A DNA stretch of 64,000 bases from Nannochloropsis salina CCMP1776 (Eukaryota > Sar > Eustigmatophyceae > Eustigmatales > Monodopsidaceae), in NCBI GenBank assembly GCA_004565275.1, contig SDOX01000011.1, forward strand, positions 643,881-707,880, written 5' to 3'. Within the stretch, counting starts at the first letter, position 1, and every line of letters begins with the position of its first letter. The notes under the pieces are model-generated. The model searched no databases. It saw only the letters and a program-made list of their open reading frames with translations, and was not told where the DNA came from. This document shows, piece by piece, positions 20,730 to 30,820 of this stretch. The position numbers and the translations under genes are program-made.

Positions 20730-23042
20730 ATGCACCGATTATTGCGTAGTCCAGCTGCAGACAGGGCGTCGTCAACCGGCACAACACAATTGTCCAACCT
20801 TGACACTTTCAAAAGTCTTGCATACCCACCCATATGCGGGAACCTAAGCAGCGAAGTATCGGGGGGTAGCTACGTGGTCGTCGAGGCTTGCGTCAAGACG
20901 GGGGCAGTCGTGCTCGTTCTTCTTTACATGTACCATCGCAGACGCTCTGTCGAATCTCCCTCTTCCTCGTCTACGTTATCAGCATTGAACTGGTCCGCGG
21001 GGCAGGGTGGTGCCAGCACATCGTTGATCTTCCCTTTTTATTACTCTCTCTTCTACGCCACGGCCTGCGTGGACGTGCTCACGGTTGCGCTCTCCCTCAC
21101 GTTTGGCGGGCACCTGCCCCCGGCAATAGCGGCGCTATGCTGGGCACTGAACCGACTGATCACGGAGGGACTCACGATCTTCCTCTTGCACCACGGGGTG
21201 GGCCTGGCGACTCTTCAGTACAGCTTTACGTATGCCGTCATGTGGGCGCTTGTCTCCTTTTTGGCGTGGTACTGCGTGCCCCTGCTCAGGGCCGATGGGA
21301 ATGCCAACGTAGTCGGGGACGTATTGGCCCTCCTCTACCTGACGCCCCCCCTCATCGGCTACCTGCTCCTCTCCTTCGCCCCCATGAAGGTCCTCCCGCG
21401 TCGTCCGGCCGTCCTCCCCGTCGCCCTCTTCATGTCCGCCGTCTTCGCCGCCCTGGTACTCCGGGAGGCGCTTTTGGCCGCCCACTCTTTCCTTCCGGGC
21501 CCCTGCCTCCTGTGGAGCGCCTGGTCCCTCCTCCTGTGGGCCTGCTTCCCCTGGGTGGTGTACCATGCCCTGGTCGCGGACACGCGCTGGTGGCAAGGCC
21601 TCTACCAGAACCCGCGCGGGTGGGCGGGGAACCTGAACACCCCCCTCCTCGACGTCTGGAGCGACGGGCTGCTGGACGTGCCTGCCTCGGAGCTAGCCAC
21701 CCTCATGCACCAGCTGGAGACGGAGCCCGGGGCCGGCCTTCCCGCCCCCGTCCACAACCCCTCCAGCCCTGCTTCCTCTCCCTCGCCCAGGCCCTCCCCA
21801 CCCGCCGACGCCGGCCCCGCCCTTGTCGCCTCTGGGCGCGTCCCCATCGTTCCCTTCGGCCAGCTTCGACTGCGGACGGACTTGCGCTACCGGTCGGGCA
21901 GCAACTCGCGCGTCTACGTCGGGGAGTGGAACGGGCGGCGGGTGGCTGTGAAGATGCTTTTCTCGATGGAACTCGATAGGGCCATCCTCCAGGCCTTCGT
22001 GCAGGAGGCCCGCCTTTTGTACGGCCTGCGGAGGCACCCCAACATCCTACGGTGTCTGGGCGTGGCCATCATGCCTCCCGCTGCCTGCTTGGTCACCGAG
22101 TTCTGCGAGCACGGGTCGCTCTTCGACTTCCTCCGCCGGTTCCGGCAGCAAGAGCTGAGGCGGGAGCGGCAGCGAAGGTGTCGAGGGCAAGCGCAACGAA
22201 GACCCCAGGTTCTGACAAAAACAGGCAGGAACGGGGAAGCGGAGGCTCCTGTGAACGACTGTGCCAAGGGGGAGATAGCGAAGGAGGAGGAGGGAGAGGA
22301 GGAAGAGAAGGAAGAGGTGGAGGACGGGGGGGAGGAAGAGGAGGAAGAGGGGGCTGACACCGAGTTGCTGCTAGAGAAGGCGCAGCGCGCACGGACGAGG
22401 AGCTCTTTGGAGCCCAACGGGCTGGAGCCCCCCCTGCCCTCCCAGCTGCCCCTCTCCCGCCGGTTGGAGCTGATGGTGGAGTGCGCGGCCGGGGTCCGCC
22501 ACCTGCACGCACGGGGCCTGGTCCACGGGGATATCAAGTCCCTGAACTTTCTGGTCGACCGGGCGCTGGCGGTCAAGCTGGGCGACGTGGGGGAGTGCAG
22601 GCAGGCGGGATGCGTGCCGGAGGGCGGCTTGCCGATCTTCCCTAGCACCATCAATTGGGCGCCACCGGAGGTCTTGGCGGGAAGCGCCAGGCGGTATCAC
22701 CCCTCCATGGACGTGTATTCCCTGGGTCTGGTCCTGCACGAGCTCATGACCCTAGAGGCGCCTTTCCACCATGAGCCTTTCACTAGGCGCCGGTCTCAGG
22801 ACCTTGTACAACACATCATCCAAGGCGGGCGGCCTTCTTTCCACCGAGGGAGGCTCGCGAACGCGGACGGAGATGGAGGGAATGGAGAAGACAACCGTCT
22901 GTCCCTTCCCGTCCCACCCTCTCTCCAAAAACTCCTCCATCAGTGCTGGCGGGCCGATCCAGCACAGCGGCCCTCGGCGTCTCAGGTTCACGACCATCTT
23001 GTTGAACTTCTGAGGGGTACCGAGGAGGTGAAAGGGGTCTAG
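20730..23042 (+). CDS. Seven-transmembrane protein fused to a TKL-like protein kinase
   Basis: This 770-aa single-exon protein starts at the first in-frame ATG. Seven hydrophobic segments occupy about residues 45-295: VVVEACVKTGAVVLVLLYMY, then YYSLFYATACVDVLTVAL, AAIAALCWALNRLITEG, YAVMWALVSFLAWYCVPLL, VLALLYLTPPLIGYLLLSF, LPVALFMSAVFAALVLREA and LWSAWSLLLWACFPWVVYH. The first helix is followed by HRRR, which places the short N-terminus (with an NLSS glycosylation site) outside and the kinase inside. The kinase domain spans about 376-760: a degenerate glycine loop (SGSNSRVYVGEW), the ATP lysine in VAVKML, HGDIKSLNFLVD as catalytic loop, GDVGE in place of DFG, and PPE for APE. The key Lys and both Asp residues are kept, so activity is plausible. 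A Glu-rich insert of about 100 aa lies before the catalytic loop. The architecture resembles receptor-kinase fusions of protists; the ligand is unknown. Confidence 0.85.
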   Translation: MHRLLRSPAADRASSTGTTQLSNLDTFKSLAYPPICGNLSSEVSGGSYVVVEACVKTGAVVLVLLYMYHRRRSVESPSSSSTLSALNWSAGQGGASTSLIFPFYYSLFYATACVDVLTVALSLTFGGHLPPAIAALCWALNRLITEGLTIFLLHHGVGLATLQYSFTYAVMWALVSFLAWYCVPLLRADGNANVVGDVLALLYLTPPLIGYLLLSFAPMKVLPRRPAVLPVALFMSAVFAALVLREALLAAHSFLPGPCLLWSAWSLLLWACFPWVVYHALVADTRWWQGLYQNPRGWAGNLNTPLLDVWSDGLLDVPASELATLMHQLETEPGAGLPAPVHNPSSPASSPSPRPSPPADAGPALVASGRVPIVPFGQLRLRTDLRYRSGSNSRVYVGEWNGRRVAVKMLFSMELDRAILQAFVQEARLLYGLRRHPNILRCLGVAIMPPAACLVTEFCEHGSLFDFLRRFRQQELRRERQRRCRGQAQRRPQVLTKTGRNGEAEAPVNDCAKGEIAKEEEGEEEEKEEVEDGGEEEEEEGADTELLLEKAQRARTRSSLEPNGLEPPLPSQLPLSRRLELMVECAAGVRHLHARGLVHGDIKSLNFLVDRALAVKLGDVGECRQAGCVPEGGLPIFPSTINWAPPEVLAGSARRYHPSMDVYSLGLVLHELMTLEAPFHHEPFTRRRSQDLVQHIIQGGRPSFHRGRLANADGDGGNGEDNRLSLPVPPSLQKLLHQCWRADPAQRPSASQVHDHLVELLRGTEEVKGV

Positions 23043-23581
23043 GGACGGGAGCTGAGGATAAACCGAGGGGCTAAAGCCTTGTGCGTCACTGCTTATACGT
23101 TGTGAATATTTGAAGACATTTCATATAAAACGATGTACAGAAATTAAATAACCTCGATACATTCCAATGGACATGCTTTTGCGAGGCATTTCAATACGAC
23201 CGTTCTGATAATTCGACGCAGCGGGTTCAGCAGATAGAGCCTTAGTTTTCACTTCATTGAAAATACCTTTTACAAGGCAATTTTAGTCTGTGTACCTACC
23301 ATGCCAAGCGTTACTTAGGTTTTTGCGTACCTGAAAGAAACCGCGCAAGGCTAGGGCGGTCGGGGCAGTAACCTCCTTCGCCGGACTCCCCGCTGGCCGT
23401 CCGCTCCGTCCTGACCCTTTCTGCATTCTCTCCGGCTCATGTTGGTTATTTTTTGGGGTACTTACGTCTTCTACAACGTTTGTTAACAAATAAGCAGTGG
23501 AACGTGGGCCATTTGCGCGGGCAGCATAGCAATAAGGGTTGTCACAACGTCAAACTTCTGCAACGGGCAGCCCTCCCCCTC
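23043..23581. other. Intergenic between 7TM kinase and zinc-knuckle gene
   Basis: No gene is supported. The frame of the next gene is open upstream of its ATG but has no earlier ATG. Sequence just right of the kinase stop is AT-rich, as in other 3' flanks of this window. Confidence 0.4.
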
Positions 23582-23933
23582 ATGTCCTCCCTCCTCATTG
23601 GCAGTGGCAATACGAGAACGACCGCCTTGCGTCGAGGTCCCTACAACCGCACGCGTGAAGATAACAAAGCAGTTTACTGCCAGAAATGCAATGCACCCGG
23701 CCATTGGACCTACGAGTGTAAGAGTGCCCGGCACTACCAGAAACGAGTAAGCAAGAGCGCCATTCTCGAGCATCCTGAGCTCCAACCTTCTTTTTCGCTG
23801 GAGGTACCTCCAGGATATATGACCAAGGAAGATAAAACAGCCAAAATGTTGGGAAAGGTGGGGGATGAGCGAGAGAAAGCCAAAGGCGCAAAGGCGTCCG
23901 ATAAGAAACAAACCGGGAAGCGCCGTCGGTCTC

Positions 23934-23979
<46 letters not shown>

Positions 23980-24295
23980 CTCTTCTTCTTCGTCCTCCTC
24001 ATCATCTTCTTCCTCTTCATCTTCATCTTCATCTTCATCTTCATCTTCATCTTCATCTTCATCTTCTTCCTCATCATCATCTTCTTCTTCTTCTTCTTCT
24101 TCCTCCTCCTCTTCTGTTTCCTCATCTTCTTCCTCCTCCTCTTCTCATTCATCTTCCTCCTCTTCAGTTTCCAGTAGCGGTGAAGAGTCTGATAGTAACA
24201 CTTCAAGCAGCAGCAGTAGGAGAAGTCGGAGGAGTAGTAATAGTAGCAGTAGTCGAGGCACCGTCCTCTACTCTGAGAATTACGAGCGAGGTTGA
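23582..24295 (+). CDS. ZCCHC10-like zinc-knuckle protein with poly-serine tail
   Basis: The 237-aa product has a single CCHC zinc knuckle, CQKCNAPGHWTYEC, at about residues 32-45, followed by KSARHYQKRVSKSAILEHPE. This matches the ZCCHC10 family, whose members pair one knuckle with a serine-rich tail and are thought to be RNA-associated nuclear proteins. Here the tail is extreme: roughly 75 almost uninterrupted serines, then a mixed Ser/Arg/Asp end with SRRSRRSS, resembling RS domains of splicing factors. The ATG at 23582 is the first in frame. A link to splicing is inference. Confidence 0.8.
23935..24170 (+). repeat. TCN trinucleotide and CTTCAT hexanucleotide repeat encoding poly-Ser
   Basis: Runs of TCC, TCT and TCA codons encode the serine tract of the zinc-knuckle protein. 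The segment at about 24014-24066 is a regular CTTCAT hexamer array. Such arrays change length by replication slippage; multiples of three keep the frame. Confidence 0.9.
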
Positions 24296-24394
24296 ACGAA
24301 GGGCTTCTAAAGAAAACACTTGAGGTCTTGAAATTTTTCAAAAGAGTCATGCACTTTTTTGTTTGCTTTGGTATTTAGCGGGATACGACGGCAT

Positions 24395-26379
24395 TCATAC
24401 CCGTTTCACAGACTTTCCCATCACAAACTCAGGCCAAAACGGTCTCCCCACCCTCGTGCCCCCACGGCCCCTCTCGCGCCTGTAGGCCGCCAGCAGGCTC
24501 GCCACCGCGGCGATAATCAGGATGCTCAAAGCCCACAAAAAGTGTGCCCGGCTGACACGGGGGATCGCCAGCTGCTCGCTCAAGCCGTGGACCCCGCCTC
24601 CCGCCCACGCCCTCGCTTGTCGGCTACCCTCTCCCCCCCTGCCACTCCCCTGTTCTCCTTCCCCCCTGGCCCCCTCTCCGAAAAGCCTACTGGCCACTTT
24701 CGCGCTCTCTGCCTTGGCGCTCCTCCTTCTCCTCGCTGCGCTGGTGATTTCCGAGTACCAATCGTCGTCGTCGCCCTCGTCGAAGGGGACCCATTGCAGC
24801 TTTCCACAGCTATTGAAATCGACCTTGGTCTCCCTGGTGTCCGCCCCCGTGAAGGCAATCAGCTGGTTCAAGCTCCGCTTCTTCCCCAGGTCCCATCTTC
24901 CGAGCATCTCGGCCGCCGCGGGTGTTTCTCTGCCCACCACCGCGCCGGAGTACCCTAGGAGCGTCCGGAGGCGCTCGTGGGAGTGCTTGAGCTCACGGTA
25001 CTTGCGCGACCAGGCGTTGGCGTCCTTCTCCGTGGCTCCGTGGGTGTAGTCATGGTAGACGACGCTTCGGTGCGGCGTGTACGTGTCGTAGCCCCTGCGT
25101 GCGTGGTGGAAAGGAGGAAACGGTGCGGTCGGTGAGTCGGGGACCCGAGAGAGGTCTGCAGCGGAAAAGGAACCCCCGCCTCGAGACCGACGACCTACCG
25201 GGTCCACAGGCGCGCATACTTGGAGTACTCTTCCCCGTCGAAGAGGGAGGGCAAGTGCGGGTCGTAGGGCGTCTTCAAGTCCGCGTGGCACTTGCTGAAC
25301 GCGAATCCGGCCGCCCAGGTCGAGGTCAGCTTCGGCTTGCGCAACCAGATGCAGTTGGTGGCTTGCTCGTTCCGCACCATCTTCTCCCCGGGGGTGTAGG
25401 TGACCCGGCAGACCTGCGGCACCTCGAAGCGCCCGTTCAGGTTCACGTGGAGCTGGTCCAGGTTGGGCACGTAGGTGGTGAGCACGCCGTACTCGTTGTT
25501 CGCCAGTCCTGTGCGCGGAGAGAAAACAAGATCGGTTCAGAAAGGGTGGAGCAAGACCTATCAAACGTGCGGAAGAGGGGGGGGCACGTACCCCACATGT
25601 CCAAGAGCTGCTTGTCCCAGTGGTCCTCAAAGTCCATGTGCGCGTCTATCTGCATGCAGAATTCCTCGTCCCCCACCAAATAGCTTCCCAGATACCGGCC
25701 GTAGGTTGGTCCCTTCGCGTCTTCGGCCTGTACTCGTAGCATTTTGACCTGGTCGGCGTGCGGACAGTTTTGGGTGATGCGAAGGTTGGGGTCCGCGGCG
25801 GAGGCGTCGGGTCCGATGCCTCGCTCCTCCTTGATCTTCTCGCAGTAATCGTTCAGGCAATCAACATCTCCCGCATTGTTCTGCTGCACTACACCCGCGT
25901 ACACACGATCAGGATTGGCGGCCTTGCTATGAGGTACAGAGGGGGAACGGGGAAGGTCCGTCATTCTCGATAAACCTAGGTCGCAAAACATAACAAGAGG
26001 TCTCACAGGAAAGTGTTGAAGGCAAAATGATTTGTATCACGGGACCAGTGCTGATCAAGAACACTTTTCAGTGCTTTTGAACCCGAAATGTGTCTCCCGG
26101 ATCTCTGTCCCAAACGTACGTAAAAAGGTTGTAGAGAGTCTTGGGGCAGCGATAGTCCCGAAACGAAGAGATGGAGACCATGATGCTCGTGTCATTGAGT
26201 GTCCACGAGTCAGTCTTGGGTGGATACGGTTGCGGCACGCCAGCGTCATCGTTTTCATCGAATTGCGTCCATCTCCCATTCATAAAGACGGCCGCCTTGC
26301 CAAAGGAGTTCTCGTTCTGCGCCTCACCGGAGGCTGAGGCCAGGAGCAGAAGCAGCAGCAGCAGCCCTCTTATGCTCAT
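24395..26379 (-). CDS. Skp1-type hydroxyproline GlcNAc-transferase-like glycosyltransferase (GT60)
   Basis: Four exons on the minus strand: 26120-26379, 25592-25926, 25199-25508 and 24395-25094. Donors are gtacgt, gtacgt and gtaggt; phases close to 534 aa. The catalytic domain matches Pfam GlcNAc, the family of Dictyostelium Skp1 GlcNAc-transferase. It opens with SIMVSISSFRDYRCPKTL, then ANPDRVYAGVVQQN. A DxH-type metal site lies in FCMQIDAHMDFEDHWD (about 178), followed by LLDMWGLANNEYGVLTTY and STWAAGFAFSKCH. The family adds GlcNAc, commonly to hydroxyproline. Unlike the cytosolic Skp1 enzyme this protein begins with a signal peptide (LLLLLLLLASASGEA) and ends with a membrane helix (FLWALSILIIAAVASLLAAY, about 487-506). 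That places it in the secretory pathway, so the acceptor is probably not Skp1. It is divergent from the channel gene. Confidence 0.85.
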
Positions 26380-26998
26380 ACCAGCGACTCTCAATTCTAC
26401 CATCACCGCAGAATGTCCCCACCTGTGTATCATGGGATCAAAGGGATGACTCGAGGAAATGTATCGTAATTCTAAATGTTTGCTAGCAAGGCCCATGACT
26501 TCTTTCTCTGTTCCAATTGGCGATGACGAAATGCATTCGGGCGACGCAGGACAACTGCATGTAAAAGACACTTAAAACCCAGCGCTTTATGGATGCAATG
26601 TGTCAATATGAGCATGCAGAAATCAGAAGCCAACTCGGTCGCTACATGTCTTGTGAAAACATGCAGAAATATGGTCGGGCTGCTCCGCCCTACGGCCGTG
26701 GCTTAGGCGTGTCCGCTAGGATTATGTAACTCGCGCCGTATCCTCGATTGACTTGAACGCCCCTAACAACTTCATTTCCTTATGACATTTCCAGTTTTTG
26801 GAAAACTCAGCCCGTTTAAATGCGGAGCCTGTGGTATCTGACACATGTCTGCAATGATCACCATGATATGATCCAGGTGGAGTTTCCGGCGCACTGCTAG
26901 TATCTGCTGCGGACACATTTTACATGAAGTTTTTTATTCGCCGGCTCTCCAAGTTATGACCGATAAACACCTTCCAAACAAACAGACGTCTGAAGATC
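26380..26998. promoter_or_regulatory. Divergent upstream region, GlcNAc-transferase and two-pore channel
   Basis: Both flanking genes start here and point away from each other. No gene is supported inside; open frames are short and without motifs. No defined promoter element was recognised. Confidence 0.35.
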
Positions 26999-29900
26999 AT
27001 GGTAAGTATGGGCTGTGAATGGTCACTTGCGGAAGGATCTATTATGGTGCGTAAGATGATAGTCTTGAGTCGAGCTGGATGATTGTACAACTTGGCAGGA
27101 AAAGTATCTGGAGAGTGGAAAGTTCGAAGCGTTGAACCATCCACTTGCTAGTCCGCATGTCATACCATATCACACAGATTCAGCAGGGGGCAATAGCTCT
27201 TTTCAAAAAGGCGCCGACCGCCACGAAAAGCTTACAATAATATCGCAGAACAGCGTTGAGGACGATGAGGTCCGGCGTGAGAGCCAGCTTAAAAAAAACG
27301 ACAAGAGCGTTTTGTCTCTGCGAAGTAATGACTCACCACCTATTGCAAAGCATGAGATAGCTACGCCTAGCTGGGGTCCCGTTTCTGCTGAGCGCGATGG
27401 AGAGGTTTTCAAGGCTGTTTTATTTTTGATGGATGCCAAAAAGAAAAAACAACCAAACTTTTTAGATAACTACAAATCTATGCGGTGGTACCATGCAAGA
27501 ACGAAATTCATGTGGAAAATGGGTTTATTCGTCGCATGTGTGATCTATCTGTTGGTGTCCGCTACGGACACTGTGTCTTTCAATAGTAGTGAAGACCCGA
27601 TGCACTGGTTTTGGTATCAGGTAAGCATGCAGCTCCTCTGCGACTGTGTCTTCATCGGAGACATATGTGCGCAGATACAAGCTAAAGGCTACCGTACGAC
27701 CTTAAGTAATCGCTGGACTCAATTCTTCTGCTTGACTTTGGGCTTTCACTCAGTGGGAATTTTCTGGTAAGTAAATGGAGTGTCTACGGCGGTCGTGTCG
27801 GGTCGATGTACAAACGTAGAAACCCTGCCGCTTGATGTGCTTTGACGCATTCCTCATGGATTTCTCTCCGCGTGGTTTTGATGAATGGAACCTGAACAGG
27901 CCCGGCCTTCAAGCGCTCAAGGTGACAGGTATCGTGCGAGCCTATCCTATCATCTATTACAATCAACACGCGCGCAATGCCATGATTAGTTACATGAAGA
28001 CATTACCATCGGTCACGCTTTGGATTGGTAAGATTATGAAGAATTGTGATGGGGCATAATTATTGGCACTGGCCATTCATAGTGCTGCTGTCGTATGCTT
28101 GCTTGTTTCTGACATAAGTCTTGTGGAAAAATACGCGCAGGATTAGAGTTTTTTGTGATAATAATATATGCCTGCTTTTGTGTCGTGCTTTACGCACATC
28201 TGGACCGGTACGGGGAGAGCGGACAAAAAGCCTTTCAAAACTTCTCCGCGGCCTTCGTCAGCCTGTACTCCCTCTCCCTCACCGTCAACAACCCGGACGT
28301 TTACCTCCCTTACTACAAACGCGGGTTCCTGCACATTATCGTCTTTGCCTCCTTTTTGGTCATTACGTACTTCCTGATTCATAACATCATCCTGGTGCGC
28401 ATTTATCAAATCTACTGCGTCAAGCTCAAAAGCAACGCAGTCCAGCGGCGCCAAAAACGACGAAGGGCCCTTTGCCTGGCGTTTGAAGCATTAGACGAGA
28501 CGAAAGACGGACGTCTGCCGAGGGCGCTCGTGATTCATGTCCTTCGGCGCTTGTGGCCTCGATACGACAGGGCCAAAATTGAGGCGATCATGCGGCACAC
28601 CCATCAGGTACGCCCGTTTTTGCGTCCTCGCAAGGTAGTCGTGAATCGTGTCAGCTACAACCAGGCAACCGACCAAGTATTCAAACCCTCTGACTTACAG
28701 CTATGGAATCGGTGTGTCCCATGTAGGAATTGGACTAAATCATGGAAATGAAGAGAAAGAAAATGCTAATTTTCAATTCTTTTCTCCTCTTAAAATGCCC
28801 AGTACGCCCCGCGTGAATACACGTTCGACCAGTTCGAGATGCTGATGATGGCTTTGAACGATCGTGTTTCCAAGCATCGGAGAGTACGCTGCTACAGTCC
28901 CTGTGCCAAGCGCTTGATGGCCTTTGCCGTGTCAGCCCATCTCCTTGTGGTCGTCGTCTCCATTATCGAATTCTGGAGATTTTTCTATTCAGTACGCTTT
29001 TGGGTCCTGATATCATTCTTTCGCGCGATTTTTACCGCCGATGTCATTTATCGAATCAAGCGCATGGGAGGCATCAAATATTTTATCAAAGACCGTTTCA
29101 ATGTTTTGAACATTGTTGCTATCCTTCTTTCCCTCGTGGCAATTGTTGCGTGGTGCGTGGGTCTTTATCAAGATGGCGGCGTTTCGAGGTTGTATCCAAC
29201 TTCTCACATGAAGAAGCTCGCCCAGCTCTCCGTCCTCTTCGCATCCTGCTGTGATATTGCCAGGATTTTCGAAACCATTCCCGAGTACAATGCTCTGCTG
29301 GTGGTTTTTGGAAATTTGCTGCCTGCCTTCCTTGGCCAGGCGGCGGTGATATTGACATTAATGCACGTCTTCTGCTACATCGGAATGAACATATACGGTG
29401 GCAAGGTGGAGCCCACGAATCCGTTGTGGACAGAGGAGCCTTTCCCAGGCAACTTGTATTATACTCTTAATTTTAATAGCTATGTGGAGGGAATGTGTAC
29501 GTAGAGAAGACGGAGGCAGTCGACAAATCGAGCGCAGGAGTGTATTGCTTATAACGCCACGTACCTATCCCACAAACAGACACTCTCTTTTGTCTGCTGG
29601 TCGTCAACAACTGGAATGTCATTTCCGGCAATTTCGTAGCCCTCACAAGCAGGGCAAGCTACCTCTATTTCGTGGTCTTCGAAATAGCCGTCGTCACGGT
29701 GGGTTTGAGCTGCGTTACCTCTTTCTTCATTGGGAATCTCGGTGATCAATTGGCGGACCAGCTTCAGGTACGTGGAGCCACAGGACGACAGAACATGGCG
29801 TAATCTATGTAGACCCTCTCGAGCTTTACCACGCCTCGGTTGGTAAGCCTTTGAATAATATACTCTCCCGTCCTGCAATCCGAGCAGCACCAAGAGGAAG

Positions 29901-30562
29901 AAAGACGTCGGAAGGAGACGGAACCGGCGTCACCGCCCCGCATCCAGGGGGCGTACGGCACGTCGACTTTTGCAGTGGACCGGCTCGTTTCTCTGGACGA
30001 CTGCATGCTCTCAAACGTAAGTCCTTCTGAAATGGAAAAGCTGACGATGGCCTGTTAAAGGGAGTCCCGCTTACATTCGCAGGAAGCACCGGTCCAGGCG
30101 TCCCAGTACAGGGCCTTCTTAGAGGCCATGGTCTTGGAGGCACCGGAGCGTACTGGATTTGTCTTCGTCAAAGAGCGTGCCGGAGCCGGCTCTCTCTCTT
30201 TGGTGGAACGCAGTCCATTTTTCAACGAGGTCGTGCAGGGGTACGGAGGGGAATTCACTATCCTCCACTTGGCGAAAGAAAGCTTTGAGAATAGCTCGAG
30301 AGAGCAGGTGCCTGGAGAGGCGCTCGAAATTGAAAAGGAAGTCGCTGCTACTATGCCGTCAAAGCCTTATTCTGTGGCGGAACATAGAATCCTGGGGGGG
30401 GGAGCGGCTACGGGAGGTGTTCTGCGGGTGCAGGTCTTTATCCTGAGGGAGAGTGAGGACAAGCTGGCCTACTGTCAGGTCACTGAGGTGCGAAACGCCA
30501 CATCTAAATCCGGTTCTCAAAGAGCTGCCGCTGCACGCCGTGCAAGTAACTCGTTGAAATAA
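26999..30562 (+). CDS. TPC1: Two-pore cation channel (TPC1-like)
   Basis: Eight exons: 26999-27001 (ATG alone), 27099-27766, 27900-28027, 28141-28607, 28803-29496, 29580-29767, 29888-30016 and 30083-30562. All phases close to 918 aa. Two Shaker-like repeats are visible. The first filter region reads FVSLYSLSLTVNNPDVYLPY and the second YVEGMYTLFCLLVVNNWNV; both follow the plant TPC1 pattern with NNPDV and NNW. Between them lies an EF-hand-like loop (DETKDGRLPRAL) with a weak position 12, and a second degenerate one, as in plant TPC1, which is Ca2+-regulated in the vacuolar membrane. The S4 of repeat II (HMKKLAQLSVLFASCCDIAR) carries very few arginines. The cytosolic tail of about 200 aa is rich in Arg and Glu. 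The exon 7 acceptor could be three bases upstream. Confidence 0.92.
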
Positions 30563-30820
30563 ATTAAGATCTGTGTGGATACACCAGTCGCATGCCTGGG
30601 ACTTAGGAAGGGGAGGTTGTGAAAAAAATCCTTATTGAAACAAAGTATAGCACTTCACTGAAAAAAAGTGTAACTTTTCACTGAGGAAAAGTATGATTCG
30701 TATGTAAGCAAATCAAGTATTGACACGTTTTTGCTTTAAGCTTTTAAGTTTCAACACATTCCTTTGACTTATGTGTACCGCCAAAAGGTATTCCATCCTA
30801 CAGCCATCCGGGGTATCGAC
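30563..30820. other. Tail-to-tail gap between TPC and CWC15
   Basis: AT-rich sequence of 258 bases with repeated CACTGA-AAAAAAGT-like short units near 30650-30690. It must hold the 3' ends of both convergent genes. Confidence 0.4.
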
